Positions 8,094 to 16,830 of a stretch of DNA of 64,000 nt are shown here, one piece after another; position 1 is the stretch's first letter; each line of letters opens with the position of its first letter. The notes beneath the pieces are model-generated. The model did no database searches and was not told the origin of the DNA. It worked only from the letters and a program-made list of their open reading frames with translations. Both the position numbers and the translations under genes were made by a program. Source of the stretch: an uncultured Lachnospiraceae bacterium (GTDB lineage Bacteria > Bacillota > Clostridia > Lachnospirales > Lachnospiraceae); assembly GCA_900550475.1 (NCBI GenBank), contig URSA01000009.1:62001-126000 (forward strand), given 5' to 3'.

Positions 8094-9947
8094 ATGGACA
8101 AATTTGTAGTAAACATCATACACCGGCCTGAGATGGTTCCGGAGTATGCGGAGAAGGTGACGGGACACGGCAAGGAGGAGGACATCGGCAGAAAAGCGCT
8201 GCTGACGGAGTCTCTGGATATTTTCAAACTCCAGCAGGAGACGGCGCACAAGAACGGTTTGAAGACCACCATTCAGATGACGTATGCCAGCCTTTTCAAT
8301 GAGGAGGCAATCGGCCTTGCAAAGGAGCATCACGAAAAGTACGGCGACGAGATCGCACTCTCCCTTCTGGGACTTCCCTGCAAGGAGTTCAGGGAAAAAT
8401 ATAAAACCAAGGATTTCTGTATCTGGATGTTCTCCATGGAGGACAAAAAATCCATTGTGGACGATGTGTTCGGCAAGTTCCATGACATCTTCGGATTTTA
8501 TCCGGAGTCCACAGGCTCCTACTACATGGACGCTGATCTGGTGAACTATATCAAGGAGACCTACCCCTCCGTGAAATGTGCGGTTGCTACCTGTTGGGAG
8601 GAAGGCCCCAAGGCATACCACACCTGCAACAATTCATGGTACACTTTTATGGACGGAGGCCCCTGGGCACCGTGGATTCCCTCCAAGGCAAACGTGCATG
8701 CACCTGCCGCCAACGAGGCGGAGGATTCCGGCATTGTGGCAATCCCGCACCTCTCAAGAGACCTGTTAGCGTGCTATGACGGAAACGGCTCCAACTTCGG
8801 AACCCATCCCCAGAACGTGCTGCGCGGCATGATCTACGATACCAAAACGTGGGAATATCCGTACCTGTATAATCTGATCGATCAGTACAGGGCGCTGGAA
8901 AAATACAACAACGGTTACGCTTACAACATGATGTTTGTGGGCCCCGGCTGGCTCAACAAAATGGGACGCTGGGAGGCGCCTTACGAGCTTTTAAAGAAGT
9001 CCTACGAGGACGGCATGGCATACTACGGAAAGCTGAAAAAGGAAGGCAAGCTCACCGATATGACCATGGCGGAGTTCGCGGATTATTACCGTGAGAAAAA
9101 GACCTACACAGAGCCGGAATGCGCACTCTGGAGAGATATTCTCTATGGCTCCGACAAGCAGCTTTTCTGGTACTGCGACCCTTATATGAGAGCCTGCGTC
9201 AACATGGATCAGGGCGGTGCAATCGTGGATCTGCGTCCCTACGCCGCAAAGCTGGAGTGGCCGGTGGGAATCGGAACCCCCCATGTGACCGATGCGTCCT
9301 ATCCTTTCCTGATTCAGGAGAAGTACCGTGCTGGTTACTTCACCCACTATGCGGGAGAGGGAACCGTCAGAAGCGCAAAGCTGACCCACAACGGAGAGGA
9401 AGTGGATCTGTGTCTGTGCAGGACGAAGGCAGAGTTTTCGGAGGAAGTGATCGAGGGCGGAAAGAAGAAGCGTATCCTGACCCTGAAGCCTGTTGAAATT
9501 GAGTTTTCAGATCTGACCGTTACCCTGCAGACCAGAGTGATCTTTGAGGAGGGTTCTTCCAGGATCGGTATGGAGCGCCGGGTTCTTTCCATGAGCGATC
9601 CCGGGGCGAAGGTGGAGCTGAACGAGTATATGGTGGCATGCTACGGCACCACCGAGTATGCGGAGGATATGACCTCCCTGACATTGGGATGCAGAAAGGG
9701 AGCCGACGAGAAGGAGATCGACTATGCGTACAAGTGCCGCGAGGAGGAGCTGGACGGCGCGGATGAGGTATACTGTGTGCTGCCGCCGATCAAGACGAGA
9801 GTTGCCCTGTCAGCCGACAAGGAGCAGGCAAAGGGTTATGTAAAGGAAGGCTACGCATTCTCACCCATGTTTACATTGGGCTATATGACCACATTGGCAG
9901 ATAAGGAGGTATTTACCACATGGCTCAGTCTGGAAAGGGAAAATTAA
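8094..9947 (+). CDS. Unrecognised 617-residue protein, possible new carbohydrate-active enzyme
   Basis: The start is ATG 8094 after GAGGAGG. There is no signal peptide or membrane helix, so it should be cytoplasmic. The N-terminal ~330 residues show alternating strands and helices with conserved-looking segments (IIHRPEMVP, FGFYPESTGSYYMDA, TCWEEGP). This is reminiscent of deformed barrels such as NodB or GH57-like folds. The last ~200 residues are rich in beta-strands. It lies between the importer and a GH53 endo-galactanase in a LacI-controlled operon, and the window has no GH2 or GH42 beta-galactosidase. A role in finishing galactooligosaccharide breakdown is therefore attractive, but I do not recognise the family and the fold remark is tentative. 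Confidence 0.75.
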   Translation: MDKFVVNIIHRPEMVPEYAEKVTGHGKEEDIGRKALLTESLDIFKLQQETAHKNGLKTTIQMTYASLFNEEAIGLAKEHHEKYGDEIALSLLGLPCKEFREKYKTKDFCIWMFSMEDKKSIVDDVFGKFHDIFGFYPESTGSYYMDADLVNYIKETYPSVKCAVATCWEEGPKAYHTCNNSWYTFMDGGPWAPWIPSKANVHAPAANEAEDSGIVAIPHLSRDLLACYDGNGSNFGTHPQNVLRGMIYDTKTWEYPYLYNLIDQYRALEKYNNGYAYNMMFVGPGWLNKMGRWEAPYELLKKSYEDGMAYYGKLKKEGKLTDMTMAEFADYYREKKTYTEPECALWRDILYGSDKQLFWYCDPYMRACVNMDQGGAIVDLRPYAAKLEWPVGIGTPHVTDASYPFLIQEKYRAGYFTHYAGEGTVRSAKLTHNGEEVDLCLCRTKAEFSEEVIEGGKKKRILTLKPVEIEFSDLTVTLQTRVIFEEGSSRIGMERRVLSMSDPGAKVELNEYMVACYGTTEYAEDMTSLTLGCRKGADEKEIDYAYKCREEELDGADEVYCVLPPIKTRVALSADKEQAKGYVKEGYAFSPMFTLGYMTTLADKEVFTTWLSLEREN

Positions 9948-10132
9948 ATTTCAGATGCCCGTCCTGCTTTATGAGGGATCTGGACATTGATATGTTCTAC
10001 GACAAGGATAAGAAGGAGTATTACTGCCTGCGCTGCCAGTACACCGGCACGGAGGAGGATGTGTTAAAAAAGAATGAGATGGCGCGCTTCCGCTACGGCG
10101 CCATGATGAAACGTTTCACAGATTTTGACTGA
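9920..10132 (+). CDS. Small zinc-ribbon protein
   Basis: A 70-residue protein with two CxxC knuckles (CPSC near residue 14, CLRC near 37), a typical small zinc ribbon. It overlaps the end of the 617-residue protein by 28 bases. A good AAGGAGGT site 11 bases before ATG 9920 supports it as a real gene. The GH53 gene starts ten bases after its stop. The function is unknown; a nucleic-acid-binding or accessory role is possible. The motif plus the ribosome binding site are the only evidence. Confidence 0.75.
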   Translation: MAQSGKGKLNFRCPSCFMRDLDIDMFYDKDKKEYYCLRCQYTGTEEDVLKKNEMARFRYGAMMKRFTDFD

Positions 10133-10142
10133 GGGTGACGGC

Positions 10143-11252
10143 ATGGAACAGGCTTTTATCAAGGGAATGGACATTTCCACACTGCTTGAGGTGGAGAAAT
10201 GCGGCGGACGCTTTTTTGATGAAGGAAAAGAGGCGGATGCGCTGAGTATCTTAAAACGTTACGACATTAATGCGGTGAGACTGCGGCTCTGGAATGATCC
10301 TTATTCGGAGAAGGGGGAGGCCTACGGAGCGGGAACCAATGACCTGACGGTTACGATTGCGCTGGCAAAGAGAGCAAAGAGTCAGGGAATGCAGTTTTTG
10401 CTGGACTATCATTACAGCGATTTCTGGACGGATCCGGGAAAGCAGTTTGTGCCGAAGGCGTGGCGGGGAATGAACGTGGAGGAACTGGAGGAAGCGCTGT
10501 ATACCTACACAAGGGATACGCTGCGGATCCTGAAGTGTGAGGGCGTCATGCCGGATCTGATTCAGATTGGAAACGAGCTCTCAAACGGTCTGCTCTGGCC
10601 GTACGGAAAGGTGCCGGAATATGATAATATTGCCCGCTTTGTCAGTGCCGGAATCCGTGGTGTGCGTGCGGTGGACGAGAAGGTTCCCATTATGATTCAT
10701 CTGGACAACGGGGGCAACAACGAGCTGTACCGCAGGTGGTTTGACGAATACTGTAAGAGAGGGGAGGATTTCCAGATCATCGGACTTTCTTACTATCCCT
10801 TCTGGCACGGTACATTGGAGATGCTTACGGAGAACATGAAGGATATCGCCGCCCGTTACAAAAAGGATCTGATTGTGGCGGAGGTTTCCATGGGCTATAC
10901 CATGGAGGACTATGCGGCGTATGAGAAGCTGTCCAAAGAGGAGAGAAAAGGGTACGCCACAAAGCCTGCCCTCGTGGAGAAAATCGAGTACCCCATGACA
11001 AAACAGGGGCAATGTGATTTCATGCAGGATTTCATGGAACGCATCAAACAGATCCCGGAGGGACGCGGCAAGGGCTTCTTCTACTGGGAGCCGGCGTGGA
11101 TCCCGGTGCCGGGGAGCGGCTGGGCGACGGAAAGCTCCCTTGCCTACATAGAGGATCCGGGGCCCTGCGGAAATGAATGGGCGAATCAGGCGTTGTTTGA
11201 TTATGACGGAAATGCACTTCCGGCGCTTGCCGTAATAAAAGAATTTGAATAA
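10143..11252 (+). CDS. GH53 endo-beta-1,4-galactanase, cytoplasmic
   Basis: The product is 369 residues from ATG 10143 after GAGGGTG; an upstream in-frame TTG at 10125 has no better site. GH53 hallmarks are present: KGMDIS at the start, AVRLRLWNDP, FLLDYHYSDFWTDPGKQ, IGNE with acid/base Glu145, and VAEVS with nucleophile Glu247. It ends with NEWANQALFDYDGNALP. No signal peptide is present, so it probably trims imported galactooligosaccharides. The window also encodes a secreted GH53 at 13658, so polymer and oligomer breakdown appear to be split between the two. It is the last gene of the operon, followed by a terminator-like hairpin. Confidence 0.92.
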   Translation: MEQAFIKGMDISTLLEVEKCGGRFFDEGKEADALSILKRYDINAVRLRLWNDPYSEKGEAYGAGTNDLTVTIALAKRAKSQGMQFLLDYHYSDFWTDPGKQFVPKAWRGMNVEELEEALYTYTRDTLRILKCEGVMPDLIQIGNELSNGLLWPYGKVPEYDNIARFVSAGIRGVRAVDEKVPIMIHLDNGGNNELYRRWFDEYCKRGEDFQIIGLSYYPFWHGTLEMLTENMKDIAARYKKDLIVAEVSMGYTMEDYAAYEKLSKEERKGYATKPALVEKIEYPMTKQGQCDFMQDFMERIKQIPEGRGKGFFYWEPAWIPVPGSGWATESSLAYIEDPGPCGNEWANQALFDYDGNALPALAVIKEFE

Positions 11253-11263
11253 TGAGTGTGCGG

Positions 11264-11299
11264 AAAGCTGCCGTCTGACAAAAGGTCGACGGCAGCTTT
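11264..11299 (+). terminator. Strong hairpin downstream of the galactan operon
   Basis: AAAGCTGCCGTC (11264-11275) and its perfect complement (11288-11299) form a 12-bp stem. The right arm ends in TTT but no long T-run follows. It directly abuts the repeat element at 11299 and lies between convergent genes. Confidence 0.75.
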
Positions 11300-11361
11300 C
11301 TGTGTATTGCAGGAAATTACTCCATAATTTTCCTGCAATACACAGAGCCCTCCGGGCAGGA
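11299..11361. repeat. Convergent-gene palindromic repeat, copy 1
   Basis: An 18-bp perfect stem (11299-11316 with 11329-11346) encloses an inner TTA/TAA pairing. A second mini-hairpin GCCC-TCC-GGGC (11347-11357) and AGGA follow. A second copy lies at 16827-16887. Both lie directly after a gene-specific hairpin and between convergent genes. The stems differ by two compensated base pairs (TTGC/GCAA here, TCAC/GTGA there), so the folded form is conserved. It may act as a terminator or mRNA end for the minus-strand gene, or be a miniature repeat. Confidence 0.8.
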
Positions 11362-11372
11362 GCGCACTGCTC

Positions 11373-12014
11373 TCAAAACAATTTACAAAGCGCTAACAGA
11401 AGCAGTATCAGGCCGCCCACCCATGAGATGCTGCAGGAAAATTTCCCGGCAGCGCGGTTTCCCAGGAAGATACCGAAAAGGACGGCGGCACCCTCCACAA
11501 CCAGAGAACAGAGAAAAACCAAAAGACAGCTTGCGTTGCCAAGCCCGGTGCCGAATCCTACGGCGCAGCCGTCCAGAGAGAGTGCAAGGGCGAGCATGGC
11601 AGCCTCCTTTGGGGAGAGGGTCTTGGAGTGGTCAGTATCCGCACATTGCGGATTGGCGTAGAGATTCAGCACGAAGCGGAAATTGCAGAAGGAAAACTGG
11701 ATATTGCTGCTGATGGCGCCGTGCTTCTTGATAATCGATTTGGTAATGCCGTCCAGAAGCTTTGCAGTACCTAAGAGGAACAGGATCAGGAAACAGACGG
11801 TTCCGGTAAGCCACACGGGGATGCAGTCCTTTAGCAGGGAGCCCGTAAGGAGCGTTACCCCGATGGAGAGGCTGCACACACCGTCAAGGACCAGAATTGA
11901 CAAAAACGGGATCCTGATCCTGTCCGTGCCGTAGGAAAATGCGGCGGCAAAGGCGTCCAGAGAAAGCGCAAGGGCGATGCAGAGCGCTTCAAAAAAGGAA
12001 ACTGGGAAAGACAA
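11373..12014 (-). CDS. ytaF: YtaF/MntP-family membrane protein
   Basis: About 213 residues with six predicted helices arranged as two related halves. Each half opens with the family motif (LALSLDAFAAAFSYG near the N-terminus, LALSLDGCAVGFGTG in the middle), whose Asp residues belong to the putative transport path. The family contains the sporulation membrane protein YtaF and the manganese exporter MntP; the segment after the first motif looks more like YtaF. I chose TTG at 12014, preceded by AAAGGTGAT. A GTG at 12023 is an alternative, and an ATG much further upstream would add a non-homologous leader. It converges on the galactan operon. Confidence 0.75.
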   Translation of the reverse strand: MSFPVSFFEALCIALALSLDAFAAAFSYGTDRIRIPFLSILVLDGVCSLSIGVTLLTGSLLKDCIPVWLTGTVCFLILFLLGTAKLLDGITKSIIKKHGAISSNIQFSFCNFRFVLNLYANPQCADTDHSKTLSPKEAAMLALALSLDGCAVGFGTGLGNASCLLVFLCSLVVEGAAVLFGIFLGNRAAGKFSCSISWVGGLILLLLALCKLF

Positions 12015-12066
12015 GACGATCACCTTTTCTTTACTTACTGCATCATATTCCGCAAAAAAACAGTTG

Positions 12067-12095
12067 GTGACAGAATCGGAATTTTGGCTTACAAT
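12067..12095 (+). promoter_or_regulatory. Promoter of the YkgJ-like gene
   Basis: A -35 GTGACA (12067-12072), a 17-base spacer and a perfect TACAAT -10 (12090-12095). The resulting transcript would carry the 12119-12164 repeat as its leader. Confidence 0.6.
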
Positions 12096-12118
12096 GGGAT
12101 TTATAACAAAAATGGATT

Positions 12119-12164
12119 TTGACACAAACTCGCTATGCGCAAAAGACATGCGCAGAAATGGAGA
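12119..12164 (+). repeat. Dispersed leader repeat A, copy 1
   Basis: This 46-base sequence runs from TTGACACAAACTCG to the Shine-Dalgarno GAAATGGAGA of the next gene. It is identical at 44 of 46 positions to 61385-61430, in front of an unrelated gene 49 kb away. It contains a hairpin TGCGCA-AAAGACA-TGCGCA. Related shorter versions (TGCGCAGAAATGGAG) precede the starts at 13658 and, more weakly, 3001. Confidence 0.85.
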
Positions 12165-12169
12165 GAAAA

Positions 12170-12811
12170 ATGCGACTGTACGGAAGCGGTGAAATGGTCA
12201 GGGCAGGCTGCCATGACTGCCGGGGATGCTCCGCCTGCTGTCGGGGGATGGGCGATACGATCATACTGGATCCCCTTGACATCTACCGTCTGACGGGCTG
12301 CCTGAACGAAAGCTTTGAGGGGCTTTTGGCAAGCTGTGTGGGACTGCATGTGGAGGATGGATTGCTGTTGCCCCACCTGCGGATGAGAGAGGAGACGGAG
12401 AGCTGTTTCTTTTTAAATGAGGAGGGCAGATGCGCCATCCATGCGTTCCGACCGGGGCTGTGCCGGACATTTCCGCTGGGGCGCAATTATGACAACGGAG
12501 CGCTCACCTATTTTGTGGTGGAGGGGGAGTGCCCGCAGAAGAACCGGTCGAAGGTGAAGGTGGAGAAGTGGATCGACACGCCGGATTTTGAAAAGAACCA
12601 AGCCTTTCTGGTCCGGTGGCACTATTTTGTAAAGGAGCTTCGCCGGAGGGCGGCGCAGATGGGGGAGGAGGAGAGAAAAAGCGAGAATCTCCGCTATCTG
12701 CAGCTTTTCTATCTGATGCCCTACGACAGGGAGAGAGATTTTTACAGCCAGTTTGAGGAACGGCTGGGAAATGGAGGAAAGCATGAACAAAGCAATTTTG
12801 ACCATCGATGA
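12170..12811 (+). CDS. YkgJ-family cysteine-cluster protein
   Basis: The product is 213 residues from ATG 12170, placed seven bases after GGAG; upstream in-frame starts would translate the leader repeat. The N-terminal CHDCRGCSACC cluster and the later CAIHAFRPGLCRTFP motif are those of the YkgJ/UPF0153 family, which is thought to bind zinc or an iron-sulfur cluster. The C-terminal ~70 residues are charged and helical. Its end overlaps the NodB gene by 29 bases, so the two are cotranscribed. The function of the family is not settled. Confidence 0.85.
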   Translation: MRLYGSGEMVRAGCHDCRGCSACCRGMGDTIILDPLDIYRLTGCLNESFEGLLASCVGLHVEDGLLLPHLRMREETESCFFLNEEGRCAIHAFRPGLCRTFPLGRNYDNGALTYFVVEGECPQKNRSKVKVEKWIDTPDFEKNQAFLVRWHYFVKELRRRAAQMGEEERKSENLRYLQLFYLMPYDRERDFYSQFEERLGNGGKHEQSNFDHR

Positions 12812-13484
12812 CATTGCATCCGAGAACACGCCCGCAGTGGTGGATTATCTGTGCGAAAAAAAGATCACGGCAGTGATGTTTGCGGTGGGCGAGAATGTGG
12901 AGAAGCATTATGAGCAGGCAGTCTATGCGCTGCAAAAGGGAATGATCATCGGAAATCACAGCTATTCCCATCCCGGTTTCAGCGGTATTTCCATGGAAGA
13001 ATGCGTGGAGCAGATCGAGCGGACGGAGGAGATCCTTGACAAGCTTTACCGTGACGCGGGGGTGGAGAGAAAGTATAAGCCCTTCCGTTTTCCCTACGGT
13101 GACAAGGGGGGAGACAAGCATGCAGCCCTGCAGGAGCTGTTCAAAAAGAAAGGGTTTGACAAGCTCTCGGATGATGCGATCACCTATCCGTGGTATCTGG
13201 AGAGCGGCGCCCATGAGGATATTGACACCTTCTGGACTTTTGACTTTGCGGAATACCGGATCAGACCCGGCGCGGACTTTACAGAGGAGACGGTGTTTGA
13301 GCGGATGAACGACATGACGCCGGGCGTGGGTGCACCCTTGCTTAAGGAGGGCAATTCCCATATCCTTCTTCTGCATGCCCATGACGATACGGAGAAGATG
13401 GTGCCGGAATATTACAGATTGTTCCTTGATTATGCCATAGAAAAGGGTGTGGTGTTTGATGAGCCTGCCTTCGTGGGAAGATAG
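12783..13484 (+). CDS. NodB-type polysaccharide deacetylase (CE4)
   Basis: The product is 233 residues from ATG 12783, well placed after GGAGGAAAGC. CE4 motifs are visible: TIDD (motif 1, catalytic Asp and metal Asp), HSYSHP (motif 2, metal His pair), RFPYG (motif 3), and a late HILLLHAHDD region corresponding to motif 5. It lacks a signal peptide and membrane anchor, unusual for a cell-wall or chitin deacetylase. It may act on a cytoplasmic sugar derivative. It is followed by a terminator. Confidence 0.85.
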   Translation: MNKAILTIDDIASENTPAVVDYLCEKKITAVMFAVGENVEKHYEQAVYALQKGMIIGNHSYSHPGFSGISMEECVEQIERTEEILDKLYRDAGVERKYKPFRFPYGDKGGDKHAALQELFKKKGFDKLSDDAITYPWYLESGAHEDIDTFWTFDFAEYRIRPGADFTEETVFERMNDMTPGVGAPLLKEGNSHILLLHAHDDTEKMVPEYYRLFLDYAIEKGVVFDEPAFVGR

Positions 13485-13503
13485 CGGAAAACAGGAAAAG
13501 AAA

Positions 13504-13537
13504 TGCGCAACAGCTTAGGTTGTTGCGTGTTTTTTTA
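13504..13537 (+). terminator. Rho-independent terminator
   Basis: TGCGCAACA (13504-13512) pairs with TGTTGCGTG (13521-13529) over nine positions, two of them G-T, followed by a run of eight T (13530-13537). It ends the YkgJ-NodB transcript. Confidence 0.85.
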
Positions 13538-13573
13538 TGCGCTTTGTGAATAGCTTTTTTCCTTCCCGTTTGC

Positions 13574-13605
13574 TATACTCTTATTACGAACAACCGATTG
13601 CGCAA
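13574..13605 (+). promoter_or_regulatory. Promoter -10 and LacI-type operator, copy 3, of the secreted galactanase
   Basis: TATACT (13574-13579) is followed nine bases later by GAACAACCGATTGCGCAA (13588-13605), identical to the operator at 4170. No good -35 is present, so expression may need help or be low. A second ATTGCGC follows at 13611, and TGCGCAG precedes the ribosome binding site at 13638. Confidence 0.7.
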
Positions 13606-13657
13606 CGGGGATTGCGCGGATTAAAGCGGACGGGAAGTGCGCAGAAATGGAGGGAAA

Positions 13658-16600
13658 ATGAAAAGATCCGGATTGAGGAGGGCAACAGGGATCCTGTTGG
13701 CAGCCGTGTTTGTTTTATGCCAATTTATGGGGGATGGCAATGAGATCACGGCGCATGCAAAACAGACAAATGTGTTTTCGGAGGATTTTGAGAATGTGAC
13801 CTATGCGGGGAATGTGCTCAACGATCATCTGACGGTGGAAACGGAAAATGTGACATGGGAGGTAAAGTCAGATCAGTGGGCGGCAAACAATAAAACCAAC
13901 TTTCTGAATCTTTCCAATGACACATCCGAGGCGTTGTCTTTCAGCGTGACGGCAACCGTAGCGGCAGAGGCTGGAACCTATCAGGCATCCTGGAAGTCGG
14001 AGGGAGATGCGTCGGAGAGCGGTCTTTCGGGACAGCTTGCCACGGAGGACAAAACGGTGACGAGTGATGCGGTTGCCATTACGACCACAGGCTGGGATGT
14101 GTGGAGCACGCTCACCACGGAGGAGATCGAGCTGACGGAGGCAGGCACGCTGGTGCTTACCATAAGCGGAACCGTTCCTGCCGGTTACTGGGGAAAGCTG
14201 GACGATATCACCATCAGTAAGATCACGGAAGATGGTGAGGACGGCGGCTCAGGCGGGGACGGCGACGACGGAGAGACGGTTACGCCTGTGGAGGCTGGGA
14301 TCCTGATCGACCGTGTGACCGGCATGGGTGATGACTTTATCAAGGGCGTGGATGTGTCCTCCTATCTTGCGGAGGTGGACAGCGGTGTCACGTTCAAGGA
14401 TTTTTCGGGCAATACGCTGAGCCGGGCAGGATTCTTCGGACTCCTCAAGGAGAGTGGTGTCAATTATGTGAGAATCCGTGTGTGGAACAACCCTTATGAC
14501 GGGAACGGAAACGGCTACGGAGGCGGAAACAATGACCTTACAAAGGCAGTAACTATGGGAAAGCTTGCCACGGAGGCGGGCATGCGGGTGCTGATCGATT
14601 TCCATTATTCGGATTTCTGGGCGGATCCCGCAAAGCAGTCTGCGCCCAAGGCGTGGAGCGATTACAGTGTTGAGGAGAAGGAAACAGCGATTGCGGACTT
14701 TACCAGGAGTTCCCTGCAGACCCTTCTGGACGCCGGTGTGGACGTGGGTATGGTACAGGTGGGAAATGAGACCACGGGCGGGCTCTGCGGTGAGACGGAC
14801 TGGAGCAATATCTGCAAGCTGATGAATGCGGGCAGCAGCGCCGTGCGTACGGTGGCAGCCTCCTACGGACGGGAGATCAAGGTGGCGCTTCACTTTACAA
14901 ACCCGGAGAAATCGGGGCGGTATGCGTCCATTGCATCCACCCTTTTCACTAACAGCGTGGACTATGATGTGTTTGCAAGCTCCTACTATCCGGTCTGGCA
15001 CGGCACGCTGGGCAACCTGACTTCCGTATTGAAGAATATTGCGGACACCTACGGAAAAGAAGTGATGGTGGCGGAGACCTCTTACGCTTATACCTATGAG
15101 GACGGCGACGGACATGAGAATACGGTGCTGGAGGGCAAAGCAGGTCTGTCCATGCAGTATTCCGTGTCGGTGCAGGGACAGGCAAAGGAAGTCCGGGATG
15201 TGATGCAGGCAGTTGCCAATGTGGGCGATGCCGGTATCGGCGTCTTTTACTGGGAGCCGGCATGGATTCCGGTGGCGGTGTATGACGCACAGGCGGACAA
15301 TGCTGCCGAGGTGCTTGCCTCCAACAAGGAGAAATGGGAGCAGTACGGCTCCGGCTGGGCATCTGTCCATGCGGGAGAATATGAGAGCGATGCGGCGCAG
15401 TGGTACGGCGGCTCCGCAGTGGATAATCAGGCATTGTTTGACTTTTACGGAAACCCGTTGGAGTCCCTTAAGGTGTTCCGCTATGTGGATACCGGAACCA
15501 CCTGTGAGAAAAAGGTGGAATCGGTGGAGAGCCCGGTCAGCGTGACGGTGCTTGAAAATGAGGCGGAAACCGTTTCCCTGCCGGGGACGGTAACGGTTAC
15601 CTACAATGACGGCAGCGAGGGTGTGACTGCGGTGAACTGGGATGCAGAGGCGCTTGCGGCGGCAATCCGGTCGGGAGCGGGCAGCTATACCATAAACGGA
15701 ACTGCAAATGTGGACGGAGAGAACTACGCCGTGATCTGTATTCTCAAGATCGAACCTGCAAACCTGCTGGTCAATCCCGGTTTTGAGGAGGGAGCGGCAT
15801 TCGGCTGGACGGTTACGGGAGAAGGCGCGACCATCAAGCAGGCGGGAAATGACTGCAGAAACGGAAGTTATGCGCTTCATTTCTGGTACGGCTCTGACTT
15901 TTCCTACAAGGCAGTCCAGACCGTGACGCTGGAGCCCGGTACCTATGTGCTGAGCGCTTATCTGCAGGGCGGAGATGCAGGCGAGGGAGATTCCTTCTGC
16001 CTGTTTGCGGACTGCGGGGAGATTGAGGACGGCGCCCACACCTACACGGCGGGCGCTATGCCGACTAAATGGGCAGAGTGGAAAAATCCTGTCATTTCGG
16101 ACATCGTAATCACGGAAACCACCACGGTCACGGTGGGTGTGGAGGTATCTGCAACAGGGGGCGCATGGGGAACCTGGGACGATTTTTATCTCTACCGCGT
16201 GACGGAGAAGGAAACGGAGGACGGCGGCATCACCGTGGAGGTCACTCCCGTGACGGCATCACCCGTAAGCAAGAGCAGTGTGAACTGGAGTGAGGTGCAG
16301 AAGAAGCTCAGGGAGCTGCCGGAGGAGACCGTGAACGTGGTTGTCGGCAACAGAAGGGCTGCGGTGCCTCTGGAGGCTTGCAGACTTCTGGCGAAGAAGA
16401 ACGGAACGCTTGCCCTGCATACCGGAACCGGCATTGCAATCAGTCTGGAAGGGAAAAATATAAAGGAAGAGCCGAAGGCGCTGCAGATCCGCGTGACCGA
16501 GACGGTGAAGCTGTCCGACGAGGCGGTGAAGAAGCTATCGGAGGAGGCGATTGCTTACCGCGCATTCCGTGTGGAGGCAGACACCTTATCGGGCGAAGAG

Positions 16601-16789
16601 AGCCGTTTCGGCATGGGAATCCACCTTGCACTGGGAGCTGAGAACGCAGGAAAGACTGCGAAGCTCTACCGGATGGAGGAAACCACAGGTGAATGGATCC
16701 TGTCGGGCATATTCAATATCACAGACAGCGGTCAGGCAATGTTTGCGTGGTGCGGCAATGCGGATTATATTGCGGTAGTGGAAAAATAG
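13658..16789 (+). CDS. Secreted multidomain GH53 endo-beta-1,4-galactanase
   Basis: The product is 1043 residues from ATG 13658 after GGAGGG. A signal peptide covers about 1-34 (hydrophobic ILLAAVFVLCQF, AHA cleavage). Next comes a beta-rich module (~40-195) with a Gly/Asp-rich linker. The GH53 catalytic domain spans about 228-611 (KGVDVSS start, acid/base Glu371 in VGNET, nucleophile Glu473 in VAETS). A bacterial Ig-like module (~620-705) and a module starting NLLVNPGFEEG (~706-850), resembling the galactan-binding CBM61 type, follow. A C-terminal region of ~170 residues is one I do not recognise. No LPXTG motif or terminal membrane helix is seen, so it is released or held by non-covalent binding. 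The operator links it to the LacI at 3001. Confidence 0.92.
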   Translation: MKRSGLRRATGILLAAVFVLCQFMGDGNEITAHAKQTNVFSEDFENVTYAGNVLNDHLTVETENVTWEVKSDQWAANNKTNFLNLSNDTSEALSFSVTATVAAEAGTYQASWKSEGDASESGLSGQLATEDKTVTSDAVAITTTGWDVWSTLTTEEIELTEAGTLVLTISGTVPAGYWGKLDDITISKITEDGEDGGSGGDGDDGETVTPVEAGILIDRVTGMGDDFIKGVDVSSYLAEVDSGVTFKDFSGNTLSRAGFFGLLKESGVNYVRIRVWNNPYDGNGNGYGGGNNDLTKAVTMGKLATEAGMRVLIDFHYSDFWADPAKQSAPKAWSDYSVEEKETAIADFTRSSLQTLLDAGVDVGMVQVGNETTGGLCGETDWSNICKLMNAGSSAVRTVAASYGREIKVALHFTNPEKSGRYASIASTLFTNSVDYDVFASSYYPVWHGTLGNLTSVLKNIADTYGKEVMVAETSYAYTYEDGDGHENTVLEGKAGLSMQYSVSVQGQAKEVRDVMQAVANVGDAGIGVFYWEPAWIPVAVYDAQADNAAEVLASNKEKWEQYGSGWASVHAGEYESDAAQWYGGSAVDNQALFDFYGNPLESLKVFRYVDTGTTCEKKVESVESPVSVTVLENEAETVSLPGTVTVTYNDGSEGVTAVNWDAEALAAAIRSGAGSYTINGTANVDGENYAVICILKIEPANLLVNPGFEEGAAFGWTVTGEGATIKQAGNDCRNGSYALHFWYGSDFSYKAVQTVTLEPGTYVLSAYLQGGDAGEGDSFCLFADCGEIEDGAHTYTAGAMPTKWAEWKNPVISDIVITETTTVTVGVEVSATGGAWGTWDDFYLYRVTEKETEDGGITVEVTPVTASPVSKSSVNWSEVQKKLRELPEETVNVVVGNRRAAVPLEACRLLAKKNGTLALHTGTGIAISLEGKNIKEEPKALQIRVTETVKLSDEAVKKLSEEAIAYRAFRVEADTLSGEESRFGMGIHLALGAENAGKTAKLYRMEETTGEWILSGIFNITDSGQAMFAWCGNADYIAVVEK

Positions 16790-16795
16790 GGAAAC

Positions 16796-16830
16796 AAAAA
16801 GGTCTTTGCAGAAATGCAGAGACCTTTTTT
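16796..16830. terminator. Bidirectional terminator
   Basis: GGTCTTTGCA (16801-16810) and TGCAGAGACC (16815-16824) pair around a GAAA tetraloop, flanked by A-run and T-run, so it can work on both strands. It abuts repeat copy 2 at 16827. Confidence 0.88.

Noticed and set aside
12119..12140. TTGACA at the start of leader repeat A as a promoter -35
   Set aside because: No -10 lies 16-18 bases downstream in either copy, and in copy 2 it is inside a coding sequence. A better promoter exists at 12067-12095.
14249..16039. Very long open frame on the minus strand inside the secreted galactanase (596 codons)
   Set aside because: It lies wholly opposite a gene with clear GH53 motifs and signal peptide, has no ribosome binding site and shows no protein-like motifs. 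Similar antisense frames at 54800-56350 and 33267-34802 are also shadows.
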